From the NCBI RefSeq assembly GCF_001632365.1, contig NW_024468522.1, positions 203,030 through 267,029 on the forward strand: a DNA stretch of 64,000 bases, in the 5' to 3' direction. The notes beneath the pieces are model-generated. The model was not told the DNA's origin and did not search any database. It was given only the letters and a program-made list of their open reading frames with translations. Positions 23,458 through 35,235 of the stretch are shown here, piece by piece (positions within the stretch are counted from its first letter, which is position 1; each line of letters starts with the position of its first letter). Both the position numbers and the translations under genes were made by a program. This DNA is from Laetiporus sulphureus 93-53. Its lineage: Eukaryota; Basidiomycota; Agaricomycetes; Polyporales; Laetiporaceae.

Positions 23458-23999
23458 TGAGATGTAGAAAAGCGCATCGTAAGTAGGCGGGGATGGTCGA
23501 CGAGAGACTTTTGTTTTTGTTATCGAAAATTATCAATGTCTGCGTGAAAGACTCGCTGGACTTGTCTTGTTTCCTCCATGTGCTCATTTGAACGCATATT
23601 TATGCCTTCATCTTGTTGTGAGCTGTATCCATTACGTTGGTATCGAACCGCACCGCGGTTCAAACGATAAAGTCTACGTACTACCAACACTAGCGAAATA
23701 GAAAGATACGCGTCTGTCTTGGCTGTGGTTCAACGTCCACCGAGAGCATCGGTTTCATGACCTTCACGAATAATCTACGTGCTACGTATACACAGGCAAC
23801 TCGGGAAGAAGTAGCGATACAGAAAGCAAGGCAACTAGGAGATATACTATAGTACGTAGATCACCAAAATACAACCGAGAACAGATGCTGCGATATTCGG
23901 TCCACGAAAGCCTTGTCAAGGTTCACAGATGCAGATGCAAGAAGCTCGACCGAAAACAAAATGAAACTAACAACACTTCAGTATATCTCACCATACCTC
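23458..23999. other. Convergent 3' flanks, no gene seen
   Basis: Spacer between the tail-to-tail F-box gene and coiled-coil gene. It presumably holds both 3' untranslated regions; no other structure was noticed. Confidence 0.5.
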
Positions 24000-26900
24000 T
24001 CAAGCAAGCAGCGCGCTCCGCCGCCTCGCTATGAAACCAGGAGCTGTGTTCTCCTTCTCTCTATCGTCAGACTCGCTAGTTGATGGTGGATAACGAGGGG
24101 CCGCTGGCAACCGTATACGTGGCGTCTCCAGCATAGACGATAACGACGGTCGTCGCTGATTACTCGAGACTGGCCTTGCAGTTGCCGGCGGCACGAAAAC
24201 GGGTGGCGTGCGTGTGGTAGGGGAGGACATACGAGAGGAAATGGGCTTGCGGGAGTCGTCCGTGACGGACGGAGGGCGGGCAGGATTCAAAGTCATGGTA
24301 GTCTCCAGTGTACGTGTGCTAGAAGTGCTCTTGGGACGCGCACCGCGAGTGAGAGCTGGCTTGGCTATGCTGGGAACGGATACGTTGACGACCTTACGCT
24401 GCTTTACGGTGCTTTCCACGTCTGAGAGGACAGACGATGCTCGAGAGCTGAGCGCCACACTGGGCGTACCAAAGATGGATGACTCTCTGTGCGGACGAGG
24501 AGCCTTGGTCGTTGTTGCCGTAGATGCAGTGCCCGATAGCCGTGCGTTCTTGCGCCTCTTGAGCTACGCGAAAACATTAGTACAAACTGTGCTTTCACAC
24601 CCAGCGCGACAAGCACGTACCAGTTCCAACTCCTGCTGCTTGGAGTCCAGAGCAATGTTTAGACCACGCAGGTCCTCCTTGTCTTGAGCATGCTGTTTCT
24701 GGAGGTTGGCTAGCCTGACCTCCTTGTCCGCACTCCCCTTCTGGAGCGCATACAGCTGGCGCTTCGTCCGGTCCATCTCGCCTTCCAACGCAACGATCTT
24801 GTCCTCCATCGAGCGCAGCTGAGCCTCCATGTCAGACTTCTCGCGTACGAGGGCCTCCATGGCAGCGCGAGACTCGACCTCTCGGCCGACGACATCCTGC
24901 AGGGTCTTGCTATTGCCATTTACGATGTCGACATGATCTCGCTTCATCCGGGCTACTTCTTCCTTTGCTCGCTCAACATCCCGCTCCCGAGTTGCGATAC
25001 GCTCCTGAAGTTTCCGGCGGTCGGCTTCACGCTGCTTAACCTCCACTTCAAGTCGTTTGACCTTGCCCACGAGAGGCTGTCTCTCCTGCTCAAGAGCACT
25101 GACACGGTCCTCCGTCTCTTGCAAGGTCTGCGTAAGGTTCTCCGAGTGCTCCTGCTCTGCACGAAGCTGATTCTCAAGCTGACTCGGTGATGTCAGACTT
25201 CTTTTCACAAAGTCAACGCCAGCACTAGCGTACCTCGTTGCGCTGTCGCTCCGCCTCCTCCTTCACAGCCTGAACCTGCTGCATCTCACCTTCCAACGTG
25301 CCCTTCCTGTTCTCATTCTGGCTCCAGTCAACCTCCATGTCGGCTATCCGCTGGTTCAGGGCATCCACCTCCGCACGCAGCTCGTCGCGTTCTCGTGTCA
25401 GCTGCTGGATCTTCTCACCCGCGATTTCCGTATGTTTCCACTGCGCCTCCAGTTCGGCCTTCAGCATCTGCAGGTCCGCTTCCTTTCGGGAGAGCTCATG
25501 CCGAAGAGAACCTTTGTCCCCCTGGAGCTTCTCTCGCTCTCCATGCCCTGCGGTATCAAACGCGGGAGTTGGTTCCTGACCTCTCTTGTCCAACTCCTCT
25601 TTTATATTGAGCAGCTCACTCTCCCTCGATTCCGCCCGCTCTCGCGCATCCTGCTCCCTCCTTGTTATCTCCGCCTTCTCATTCTCCAAATCCTCGACCT
25701 TCTTCTGCAGTGCCGTCATCGCCTCTCCGTTCGCCTCGTCCACCACAATCCGCTCCAGACTCTCCTCCCTACTCCGCTCCACCTCCTCCTGCAAGCTGCG
25801 CACCCACCGCTCGAGCTCCTGCACACGCTGGCGATACCGCCCGATCGCAGCCTTCCGCTTGTCGCACTCGCGCTCGGTCTCGCCCAGCTTTGTGCGCATC
25901 ACGCCCACCAGCTCGTCACGCGCGCCGAGGTCGACCTCGAACTGCACACACATCTCCGACTGCAGCGCAAGCTGCGCCTGCAAGGACCAGATCAACTCTT
26001 CGACGTTGGACGGAGTTTGGGTGCTCGCTTTTTGCGGCGTTGGAGGGAGCACCGTGCCCGGTGTGTAGTACGTCGACGCATACGTGCCGAATGGGTCCGT
26101 CTCCTTTCCCTTGTCCTGGGGAGGAGTTTGTCTTGCTATCGCGGTAGACATGCTCTTGGCCTCGGAGGCAGGAGGTGTCTTGTCCGTGGACGAATGAGCA
26201 GAGTGGAAGGCGGCGTCGCTCATGGATCGATCTCGGTTGGACTTCGATATGAACGGGTTATCATTTCCGGTTGCCATCGATCCCGGCTGTCCCACACTCA
26301 TAGATCGACTACGGTTCTGAGCAGATAGCGCGGGCGTCCGGTCCACGTCATCAACCTCCGAGATTTCGACCGCGCTGTCATGCAAGGGTGCATCGGTATC
26401 CTGAGCGATCGTGGGGAGCTCTGCACCGGCAGATAGGTCGAAGATGTTTGACACGTTGGGCGGAGGCATCGGTGCCATTAAAGATGGCATCGACGGAGTG
26501 ATGTCCTCGGATGTCTCCTGCGACGTGTGGCCGGAGTGCTTCTGGGCTCTCCGGAGGCGGGATGCGAATGAAATTTGTTCTGGCTCGCTGCTTGTCGCGG
26601 ACATGTCCGGCGTGATCATCTTATAAGCATCGCGAGAGAAGAAACGCACGCTCTGCCCAGTGGCAGGAGTGTTGCCGTCGCGGAGGATAGGTCGAACAGA
26701 GCCATAGTTCGAATGACCCAAGGGCATGACGTTTTGCCTTCCATGGAATGATGCGGATATGTCCTCCGAGCTACGAAACGCATCTTGTGATCGACGTCGT
26801 TCGGCGTTATGGTTTGGAGCGTGGTCCAGCGGCATTTCGGACACTGCGTGACCATCAGATCATTGCGACTCAACAAATCCAACCTACATACCACTTGAGA

Positions 26901-27176
26901 GTGTCTGCAATGATGAGTGCGCATTTTGCGGCAGCAGCAAAGGCGACATCATCGGAGAAGCAGGACCTTGCTCGGGGATGGCGGTGCGGAGAGGTCGCTT
27001 GACTGCTGATCATTTTGCTAAGAACACAAATATCATAATCCTTTTGAACGCTCACCATTTCGATCTCGTTGCAAATGCTCATCGAATACGCTACTGAGTC
27101 CGGCATCGCTACTGCCGTCCGCCACGTTTTGAGCGGTCGGGCGAGGTTTGAGCGCGCTGCTGAGCTTGGCCCACAT
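24000..27176 (-). CDS. Large coiled-coil protein, function unknown
   Basis: Five exons (27176-27056, 27002-26892, 26843-25234, 25178-24621, 24563-24000) give a continuous protein of about 987 residues that starts MWAKLSSALK. The first ~300 residues are Ser/Pro-rich and probably disordered. The middle (roughly residues 350-780) is a long, highly charged heptad coiled coil. The C-terminal ~200 residues are Ser/Arg/Pro-rich and basic, with KENTAPGF near the end. This architecture resembles spindle-pole or cytoskeletal scaffold proteins, but I recognise no family-defining domain and do not assign a function. All four junctions keep frame, which makes the model fairly secure. Confidence 0.82.
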
Positions 27177-28439
27177 TACGAGGTGTATACAGTAGTGTGT
27201 ACCGCCTTATAGTCAGCAAACAGTAAGAGCTCGGGGAGCAGGTAAGAGTGCACAGCGAAGAGAGGCGACGAAGTTGAACAGTGCAGTGTCCAGGCGCTTA
27301 ACTGAACAACAACCACGCGTTACATCACGTGGCCGCGTATCACGGGCGCTAACAAGCCCGCCACATTAATATTCCATTCTGTTGCTCAGGAACGAACGCG
27401 GTGCGTTTTTGGCAGCACTGTACTTAGAGTGGATCAATGAGCCATCCATATTTAATGAAAAGGCAGGAATCAACATGGAGAATGCTCACAATACAGCGCA
27501 GAGTCTCAGACAGCGAATGGCTGCCTCTTGATTTCTAGGTTTGATTCGCGGGCTACTCCTGCAGTTGCGACGGGGGAAATACTTGATAGCTTTTTATCTT
27601 CTGCCGTTTTATTCTGCAATGAAAGAGAGATCCTCACGGACATCCTAAGCCTTGTCTAATCTGAAGAAAGATCAAGGGCGCCGAGAAGAGTGCTTGACTC
27701 CTGTACTACTGCTTTCACATCGCGGCGAGATACAGCAGGAAAGAGGTCGCTGATCAAGGACTGCTTCCGTAATGAAGGATGTTTTGAGATGTCTCATGGA
27801 ATGGACCAGCTAAACACCGTCGCACGTTGAGTTTCGTTCGCAACTGCAGCAACCTCGTCCAAATCACATAGTATATAAAACCTGCTTTGGAGAGATCTAT
27901 CCGTGCTCAATGTCCAAATTGACTGTGGTATTCGCATAGAGTACGACCATTTCGAAACAAAAATGCTAAGAAGGATCTCCGAGTCCTCAGGCGCGTCTGT
28001 CTCTGTCTGTCTGAACTCCTGTGGTACCCGTGGCTTTACAGTTGTGGCTTGTGGCCACCCTGTGGCTGTAAGAAGGGTGACGGTCCACAGAACACCCTTG
28101 CGCCACGCAATCCACCTTAGAGCTCTTCGTACACTTCTGTCCTTGCACCGCCAGACACAAACCAAACCGGTTCTACGATGGCAGGGACGATTCTCATTAC
28201 TGCGTGCGCTTGCGACTTCGAGATCATGGACAAGGAGAAATTCGATCGATAGAAACGAAGTTGATGCAAGACACGATGGCCCCGACAAATACAGAGTATG
28301 TAAAGACAACTGTCAATGTATACTGGCATACAGCACCCTTCACTCATTACTTGACACCGCAGACATCGGGAATCACCACACACGACTTGCAAGCTGTTAT
28401 CGCTCTGCGCTGATCCGCATGTGCTCATGGACAACCAGC
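27177..28439. other. Intergenic, no gene seen
   Basis: Promoter side of the coiled-coil gene and 3' flank of gene A. Long open frames exist on both strands (plus 27903-28565, minus 27794-28309), but they overlap each other, have no conserved motif and run into gene A, so I do not call them. Confidence 0.45.
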
Positions 28440-29791
28440 TCAAGCGCAGTAAAGACCAACCTGGATGAACCCGAATGGCCCATTGCGTTCCTCGTAGATG
28501 GGATCGCCGAATCGCCAATCTTCAAAATCGGCAGGAGAGCCAAGAACAGGCGCCACGGTCCTTGAGCCAGCGAAGGATGGATTGCACTCCAATAGAAGAT
28601 CGTCCAACATCTTGAGGTGTCTAGCGCGTCTCTCCAGTTGACGGAGCTCCGCGGCATGGTCCTTTTCGATGGATGTGCTGCTAGGTGTGTTGATGATTGG
28701 AAACGAGGACGACGTGGATGAAGTCGATGATGAAGTGTATCGGACGGGGGAGGACGGACGAGGGGGCCACGGAGGGGCGGGGGATGCGGAAGGCCAGACT
28801 GACGAGCCGTTATCAGTGGTAGCTGGCCATTTGTCTGCGTCTGTCGGTGGCCACGGGCCTAGCGGCACGGCGACCCTGGCAGTGTCGATCCAAACAGGAT
28901 CGGTAGTAGTGTCCATGTAGAAATCCCTCATCTGTGCGTGTTTTGTTAGATCAAGACACTGATAAATGCTCATGTGATGCTCACCGTTTGCTGACCGCTC
29001 TCCGCAGTTTCACCTCCGTATTTATTCATGTCCGTGTAGTGGTCGTAGCCAGCCTCGTTGGCGTTCAGCTCTGAGAGCAGGTCGCTGGGAAGAGCGTAGA
29101 TGGCATCTTCAGCATCGTCGGGCTCAGGCGTTGTGGTGCCACGACCGCGCAACTATTTGATATGCGTGAGCTTTCTTCGATGTATTAGCCTTATGGTTAC
29201 TCACCCCATCGTCGAACTCAGCATGCTTGGTTTCGGTGTCACCAGTGGCTAAGTTCTCTTCCTCGAGTTTTCGGCTGAACTTCTCCACATTGGCGGCGTA
29301 GGCCATCCAAAACTGTCCGTATGTCAATTGGGAACCCTGACGAGGGCTATAAGCTTTGACATTGCGGCAAGCATTCGATTCAACACTGACCGATTGCCCA
29401 GCCTGAGTGGCGTCGTGAATGGTGCTAGACGCGTTCTGCCAGTTCTTTATGCCAACACGTGCCCTAAAGTCGTTCTGTGCTTCGTTCTCCATGAAGGATG
29501 GTCGATAAGTCCCGTTCAAGATGGCCAAAAGCAGCTGCTTGTGCGTCTTGCCACTCATGGTGAGCACCCATGTAATAACAAAGATGTGTTAGTATCGCTT
29601 ACCGGACGTCTAATAATCTTCGTTATAACATGGGTGCTTGTAGAATCCTGCATTGTCCAAGGGTGGCCCAAAATATCCTGGAAGGTCGCCTGTTTGAAAG
29701 GCGGCTGCGGTTGATGATGAAGAACGCATGGTGCCGGGTTGCGAGCGGTCTCGACGGAGCGAGCCCAACTCATGAGCGTATCAAATTTCAT
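28440..29791 (-). CDS. Gene A: unrecognised fungal protein, diverged paralogue of B and C
   Basis: Four exons encode a protein of roughly 390 residues. The N-terminus (MKFDTLMSWARSVETA) matches that of genes B and C (MNFKAILAWARSVE), and gene order and strand agree, so the three are paralogues; the rest has diverged strongly. The second exon ends near EEENLATGDTETKHAEFDDG, and the third is acidic (PEPDDAEDAIYALP). The last exon holds a Ser/Pro/Trp-rich stretch and a basic helix-like segment (LRQLERRARHLKML). There is no signal peptide or membrane segment. I do not recognise a domain. A TATA element lies at 30055-30062 upstream. Confidence 0.7.
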
Positions 29792-30542
29792 CGTGGAATC
29801 CTGCAGATAGTGACTGGTGGTTACGACGATGGTGTGAGCTGAACGACGGATTGCGGCGCGCTCACCCCAGTGGTCGATGAAAATGCTTCAGGTGTTTGTT
29901 GGGTCTAAACGTGCAAAGGGACGATGCAGGAGACACTTCGCCAGCGGCGAGAGGTTGGAGGATGCAACGAAGGCGCGACGGGCGAAAAGTTGTGCGCGAG
30001 TGGCCTGCAAAAACCGCGGTAGAAAGTCAAGTTCAAGTTGGAGACGCGACAGGGCTTATATAGGCGCCCGGGTGGCACAAGGGCCTACGTGCGGGTGGCG
30101 TCGGTTTATTGTTCAGGTTTCCAGCCTCTGCCAAGTGCTGGTAAATCGTATCTCCGACTGCAATGCTGTGGCACTGGATACGGTGGCTCAGATAACGGAA
30201 CATGAGGTTGGCGGGCAGTGTGATTGTTGCTCTGGCTAAAGCTCACGAGTTTTGGGCGGGCTTTCAGGGCTTCGTGGCGGTGGCGTTCGAAAGGCAACCT
30301 GCCAACACGCTTTACAAGAGCCAGCAATACATTATGCGAGAGACACGGCCAGCACTAGGCTAGCCGGCTTGGACTGACGATTACAAGACACAAAGCTATA
30401 GTCACAATTTACATCCACGAGCCACGAACTCATCACGATAAGAAGTCCCGTCCTCAGGAACCCTTCGCCTCATCTTCTAGTATCTTTACAATGCTCGTTC
30501 ATCGTTCATCTCTCATGAAGGATCACATTCTCAGACGACCAG
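29792..30542. other. Gene A upstream region and gene B 3' flank
   Basis: Bases 29996 to about 30240 recur at 32127 to about 32360, and the following ~300 bases are also repeated before the gene C stop (about 32400-32651). The B/C duplication unit begins at 29996, inside the gene A promoter. Confidence 0.7.
30055..30062 (-). promoter_or_regulatory. TATA element upstream of gene A
   Basis: Minus-strand TATATAAG in a GC-rich context (GGCGCC before it), about 265 bases upstream of the gene A ATG. An identical element with the same surroundings sits upstream of gene B. Confidence 0.6.
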
Positions 30543-31981
30543 CTAGTACTCGGCGTGAGCATCGACGATCTGCACCGGGACACGACGCCTGTCGGACCAG
30601 CGCTCTTTGCCTGCCTTGCTCGACGGAAACCGCGCGAAAGCCAGATTCGCCTGCCCGTACGGAGACGGCTCGCTCTGCTTGAATATGCTGGTCAGCTCCT
30701 CCGCGGCCTCCGCGCGCCACTTGAGCCGACGCTCCTTATCAATCTCCCCATCAAGCAGCTGAAACTCGATGTCGATGGGTGAAGACGGAGTTGCGATTGA
30801 CGAGATCATAGGGAACGAGGACGTCGTCGGTGAACAACCGCCGAGGGACGGAGAGCTGGTGCGGGAGGTGGCCGACGCGGGAAGGTTCACATTCGGCAGC
30901 TCGGATGCGGTGCGAGCCCAGACCGAGGAACCGTACCCGGCGATGTCGTACCACCCAGAGCCGCCAGGGAGAGGGAACGAGGAAGCGTTTGGCCAGCTAG
31001 TGGCCGCGTCTTCCTTTGGTAGAAGAGTCGCGCTCTTCTCGACTCCGCTTTCGGCCATGTGCATCTGTGCCACGTCGATGGCGATGTCGGTGCATATATC
31101 TCCGGCCTGCGCCTGCGCATCCTCATGAGTGGAGCTAAGAAGAGAACAGTTATGTGTACTTACGGCCTGCGGACCGTTCTGCAGCTCGCCTCCCTCGCGT
31201 TCGCCTTCAGCATCATCCCAAGTGCCATCAGCATCAAGCATGGACAGCAATGAATCACCGACGAGGGTATTAGCTAGGTCAGTGTTCAGGACGGTAGGAT
31301 CCATGGCTGCCTTCATGCCCGGGGTGATCGGCTGAACCAATGTAATCAGCATCTCCCTCCCACATCAAGTCGACGATCAATCAACTCACCGGCCACTCGT
31401 ATATGCAGTTCGGATCGCGGAAGGCCATCTTCTTGCGCTCCTCGTAGTTGTCACCGCAGAGACGCTTCCAGTTGGCAGTCTCGGTGTCAGCGAACACTTC
31501 GTAGGCAATCTCTTTTGTAGGCTATCGACGCGTCATGAGCGTGTTGCGATAGTGTGATGGCAGGATAGGCTCACCTTCTGGATATCAAGCTTAACCTCGC
31601 CGCGCAAGCAATGCATGAAGTCCTCCACACTAAGCAACTCCTTCGGCTCTGTCCATGACTTGGGATGCTTGACTGGGGACGATGATGCCTTGGATGGGAA
31701 CAATGACTTGTTCATCAACGCGTCACACAGCTCTGCAGCCGTCTATGCAAGAGAGGTGAGCATTCAGTACATAACAAAATTGTGACGATTACCTGACTGA
31801 AGATGTGCTCGTCCTTTTTCGCTATGTATTGTTCTGCTGCATAGTTGGAGACCTGCCGCTCGCCGTCCAAGATGTCGGCAAAGTTGGCCCACGTCTGCTG
31901 TGGCCGGGGATGATAGAGAGATGGACTCTGCTCAGTCGCCTCCACAGAGCGTGCCCATGCAAGGATAGCTTTGAAGTTCAT
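30543..31981 (-). CDS. Gene B: unrecognised fungal protein
   Basis: Five or six exons give a protein of about 400 residues: MNFKAILAWARSVE, then TAAELCDALMNKS, an exon with WTEPKELLSVEDFMHCLRG, one with EERKKMAFRDPNCIYEWP, and a long Ser/Thr-rich final exon ending near AEY. A basic helix-like segment (EIDKERRLKWRAEAAEELTSIF) lies near the C-terminus, as in gene C. It is a close copy of gene C in both coding and 3' flanking sequence. No family was recognised. Whether the 42-nt segment after the codons QNGPQA is spliced out is unclear, since both forms are in frame. Confidence 0.72.
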
Positions 31982-32651
31982 GTCGACAGCTAGCGGGGGC
32001 GAGAGGACGGGTGATGAGGCGATGTCAATGAGAACAAAGGACGCGGTCGTGGCTTACTGGGTGGCTAGGCACTAGGTCGCCTAAGATAAGTGGGATTTGG
32101 GAAGGGGTAGATGTGCTAGTCAACAGGCGAGTGGCCTGCAAGAAACGCGGTAGAAAGTCAAGTTCAAATTGGACGAACGACAAGGCTTATATAGGCGCCC
32201 GGGTGGCACAATGGCCTACGCGCGAGTGGCGTCGCACTATTGATTCGGTTTCCAGCCTCTACCAAGCACTGATAAATCATATCCCCCACCGCAATGCTGT
32301 GGCACTGGATCCAGTGGCTCAGATAACGGACCATGAGGTTGGTGTTGCTCTGGCCAAGGCTCACCAATTTTGGTGCCTTTCAAACTTTGTGGTGGCGGCT
32401 TTTTAAAGGCAACCTGCCAAAACGCTATACGCAGGACCAGCAATATATTATGCAAAGAGACACGGCCAGCACTAGACTAGCCGACTTGGACTGACGGTTA
32501 CAAGACACAAAGCTATAATTACAATTCATATCCACGAGCCGCATAGCTGTCACGATACGAAGTGCCCATCCTAAGGAATCCTTCCCCACATCTTCTAGTA
32601 TCTTTCGTTGGTCGCTCTCTTTCATCAAGGGTTACATTCTCAAACGACCAG
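31982..32651. other. Gene B upstream region and gene C 3' flank
   Basis: The first 145 bases match the region upstream of gene C. From 32127 the sequence instead matches the gene A promoter region. The change marks the junction between the two tandem units. Confidence 0.75.
32186..32193 (-). promoter_or_regulatory. TATA element upstream of gene B
   Basis: Minus-strand TATATAAG about 205 bases upstream of the gene B ATG, inside the duplicated copy of the gene A promoter region. Confidence 0.6.
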
Positions 32652-34037
32652 CTAGTACTCAACGTGACGCATCTGGGACCAGCGCCCTTTACCTGCCTTG
32701 CTCGACGAAAACCGGCCGAATGCTGGAATCGCCTGCCCGTACGGAGACGGCTCATTGAATATGCTCGTCAGCTCCTCCGCGGCCTCCGCGCGCCACTTGA
32801 GCCGACGCTCCTTGTCAATCTCCCCATCATGCATCTGGAACGCGATGTCAATGGTAGAAGGCGGAGTGGCGATTGACGAGATCGTCGGGGACGAGGACAT
32901 CGTCAGCGAAGAACTGCCGAGGGTTGGAGAGCTGGTCGAGGAGGTCGCCGACACTGAAAGGTTCGCACTCGGCAGCTCGGATGTGGTGCGAGCCCATACC
33001 GAGGAACCGTACCCGGCGGCGTCGTACCACCCAGAGCCCATGCACGAACCAGGGAGGGGGAACGAGGAAGCGTTCGGCCAGCCAGTGGCCGCATCTTCCC
33101 TTGGCAGAAGAGCGGCACCCTTTTGCGCCACGCCGACGACGGTGTCGGTGCATATGTCCTCGGCCTGCGCCCGCGCATCCTCATGAGTAGGGCTTACAAG
33201 ACAGCAGTCATATGTGCTTACAGTCTGCGCACCGTTCTGCACTTCACCTCCCTCGTGTTCACCTTCAGCATTATCCCAATTGCCATCTGCATCCAGCATG
33301 GACAGCAGTGAGTCACCGATGAAGGAATTAGCGAGGTCAGTGTTCAGGACAGTAGGATCCATGGCCGCCTTCATGCCCGGGGTGATCGGCTGAATCGACG
33401 CAATCAGCTTCTCCCTCCCACATCAAGTCAGTGATCAACCAACTCACCGGCCACTCATACACGCAGTTCGGATCGCGGAAGGCCATCTTCTTCCGCTCCT
33501 CATAGTTGTCACCGCAGAGGCGCTTCCAATTGGCGGTTTCGGTATCGGCAAACACTTCATACGGGATCTCCTTTGTAGGCTATCGACGCGTTGTGAGTGT
33601 GTTGCGATAGCGTGATGGCAGGATAGGCTCACCTTTTGGGTATCAAGCTTGACCTCGCCGCGCAAGCAACACATCAAGTCCTCGACACTCAGCAGCTCCT
33701 TCGGCTCTGTCCAGGCCTTTGGATGCTTGGCTGGGGGCGATGACACCTTGGATGGGAACACAGAGCCGTTTACCAACGCATCGCAGAGTTCCGCGGCCGT
33801 CTGCCAGGAAGGTGAGCATTCAGTATACAACAAAATTGTGGCGATTACCTGACTAAATATGTACTCGTTCCTCTTTGTTGTATGATGAATCGCTCCATAG
33901 CTGGAGACCTCCCAATCGCCGTCCAAGATGTCGGCAAAGTTGGCCCGCGTCTGCTGTGGGCGGGGATGATAGAGAGGTGGACTCTGCTCAGTCGTCTCGA
34001 CAGAGCGTGCCCATGCAAGAATAGCTTTGAAGTTCAT
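32652..34037 (-). CDS. Gene C: unrecognised fungal protein, near-copy of gene B
   Basis: Same exon structure as gene B and mostly the same residues: MNFKAILAWARSVE, WTEPKELLSVEDLM, RKKMAFRDPNCVYEWP, and DKERRLKWRAEAAEELTSIF near the end. It differs by substitutions and small indels, including a shorter segment after the VAQ codons and a shorter C-terminus. The reading frame is intact, suggesting that both copies may be functional. It lies head to head with TF2, with ORF D and about 1.2 kb between them. The function is unknown. Confidence 0.72.
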
Positions 34038-34264
34038 GTCGAAACCTAGTAGGGATGAGAGGACGGGCGATGAGGTGATGTCAACAAGAACAAAGGACGC
34101 GGTTGTGGCTTACTGGGTGGCTAGGCACTAGGTCGTGTAAGGTAACGGATTTGAGATGGGGTAGACGTGCTAGTCAACAGAGGGTGCAGTGAGGGCAACC
34201 TGTGGTACACTCTGATGAGGGTAGAAAGCAAGGTGCTGGGGTGAGTTGGCTCGAGGGGCGCGGC

Positions 34265-34272
34265 CTTATATT
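34265..34272 (-). promoter_or_regulatory. TATA-like element upstream of gene C
   Basis: Minus-strand AATATAAG, about 230 bases upstream of the gene C ATG, in unique sequence outside the duplicated units. Confidence 0.45.
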
Positions 34273-34586
34273 CGGCGGGGAGGGCTTTGACCGTCCTATT
34301 ATGACTAGTCTGAGAAGCGCCAAAACACGTTCCTTCCCATCAGCCACAGAGGCGCGTGTACGCGTCTTCCCGCGGATCAGCATGAGACTGCTTTCTTCAA
34401 CCTTTAACCCAACATGCGCGAGGAAGCCGCCCACCGCCCAGCATGTTGAATTTGTACGAGCAAACGAGCATTCTGTCCACGGTAAAGACAAAAGTTGGCA
34501 ATCTTGCAAGTTCATTCTGGTACGCTGGTGGCCATGGAGCCACCAATATGTCGGGTCCACAGGGACAGAAGATGCCTCCGAAAATC

Positions 34587-34883
34587 TCAGATCTCAGACG
34601 CCATGCGGTGCTGCATGTTGGCGTCCTTGCCGAACTCATTGAGCCACTCGGCAGACGCTGGTGTAAGGGTCGGGACTTGACCATCCGGAAAGGCAGCTTT
34701 CGCGGAGTGGGAAGCCGATGCCTTCTCCTCGAGTTTCGGGTTGGAGGACAAAGGCTTAGGATGCTTGGTGAGACTGGGATGGATCGAGCCGTATTGAGTG
34801 TTTTCAGGCTGCGAAGCAACTTCATAAGGAGTAAGGATATTCACTCCACAATATTGGTCCTGCCAATGTTTTGAGGAACTCAT
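34587..34883 (-). CDS. ORF D: small hypothetical protein
   Basis: A 98-residue open frame starting MSSSKHWQDQYCG, with a polar, Ser/Lys/Pro-rich composition and TKHPKPLSSNPKLEEK in the middle. It has the same strand and spacing as genes C, B and A, and KHPK recurs in B and C, so it could be a degenerate or partial member of the array; the similarity is too weak to claim. It lies between gene C and the divergently transcribed TF2. Confidence 0.35.
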   Translation of the reverse strand: MSSSKHWQDQYCGVNILTPYEVASQPENTQYGSIHPSLTKHPKPLSSNPKLEEKASASHSAKAAFPDGQVPTLTPASAEWLNEFGKDANMQHRMASEI

Positions 34884-35235
34884 TTTTGAAAATGTACGGC
34901 GATGGCGAAGAGCAAGCTCACATGGAACGCGAGCTTTCTTCTCATGAGGCGCCCACCCTCAACAGCGGAGTTGAAATTATCTCAGATCTGGGGCCACTAA
35001 ACTGGCAATAAAACGAACCGCGCGGGGATCGGTTCGGTTGTCTCCGCCGACCGCCAATAGCGCAGCAGCGCGGCGGCGCGGGAGAGTGACGTAACGCTGC
35101 CGAACGCATGCGTGTACGGTAACACCCCTGACATTGCCTGTTGCGGCATTGGCTCCGGCGCTGACACTGATCTTGCAGTTCTACCCTCACTCAAGGTCCT
35201 GTTACGGTTTCGCTAGAGCTGAGGGCACAACAGGC
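34884..35235. other. TF2 upstream region
   Basis: GC-rich stretch (GCGCAGCAGCGCGGCGGCGCG near 35056) just upstream of the TF2 start; probably its promoter and 5' untranslated region. No specific site was identified. Confidence 0.4.

Larger units (their letters stand above)
29996..32126. repeat. Tandem duplication unit 1 (carries gene B)
   Basis: Direct repeat of about 2.1 kb. It begins GCGAGTGGCCTGCAA and ends GTGCTAGTCAACAG, immediately followed by the start of unit 2. It holds part of the gene A promoter, the gene B 3' flank, gene B and 145 bases upstream of its ATG. Confidence 0.85.
32127..34180. repeat. Tandem duplication unit 2 (carries gene C)
   Basis: Second copy of the unit, with the same start (GCGAGTGGCCTGCAA) and end (TAGTCAACAG, 34171-34180). 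Beyond 34180 the sequence is unique and should be the original upstream region of gene C. Confidence 0.85.

Noticed and set aside
25432..26328. Antisense open frame of 298 codons within the coiled-coil gene
   Set aside because: Leu/Arg/His-rich shadow of the Glu/Lys-rich coiled coil on the other strand; the minus-strand model has consistent splicing.
28361..28372. CACCGCAGACAT string like the fold-back element end
   Set aside because: Only 12 bases match, there is no partner in inverted orientation nearby and no 3-bp flanking repeat could be defined.
27903..28565. Plus-strand open frame of 220 codons between the coiled-coil gene and gene A
   Set aside because: It begins with GTG, has no domain, overlaps the gene A 3' coding sequence and competes with an equally long minus-strand frame; most likely chance.
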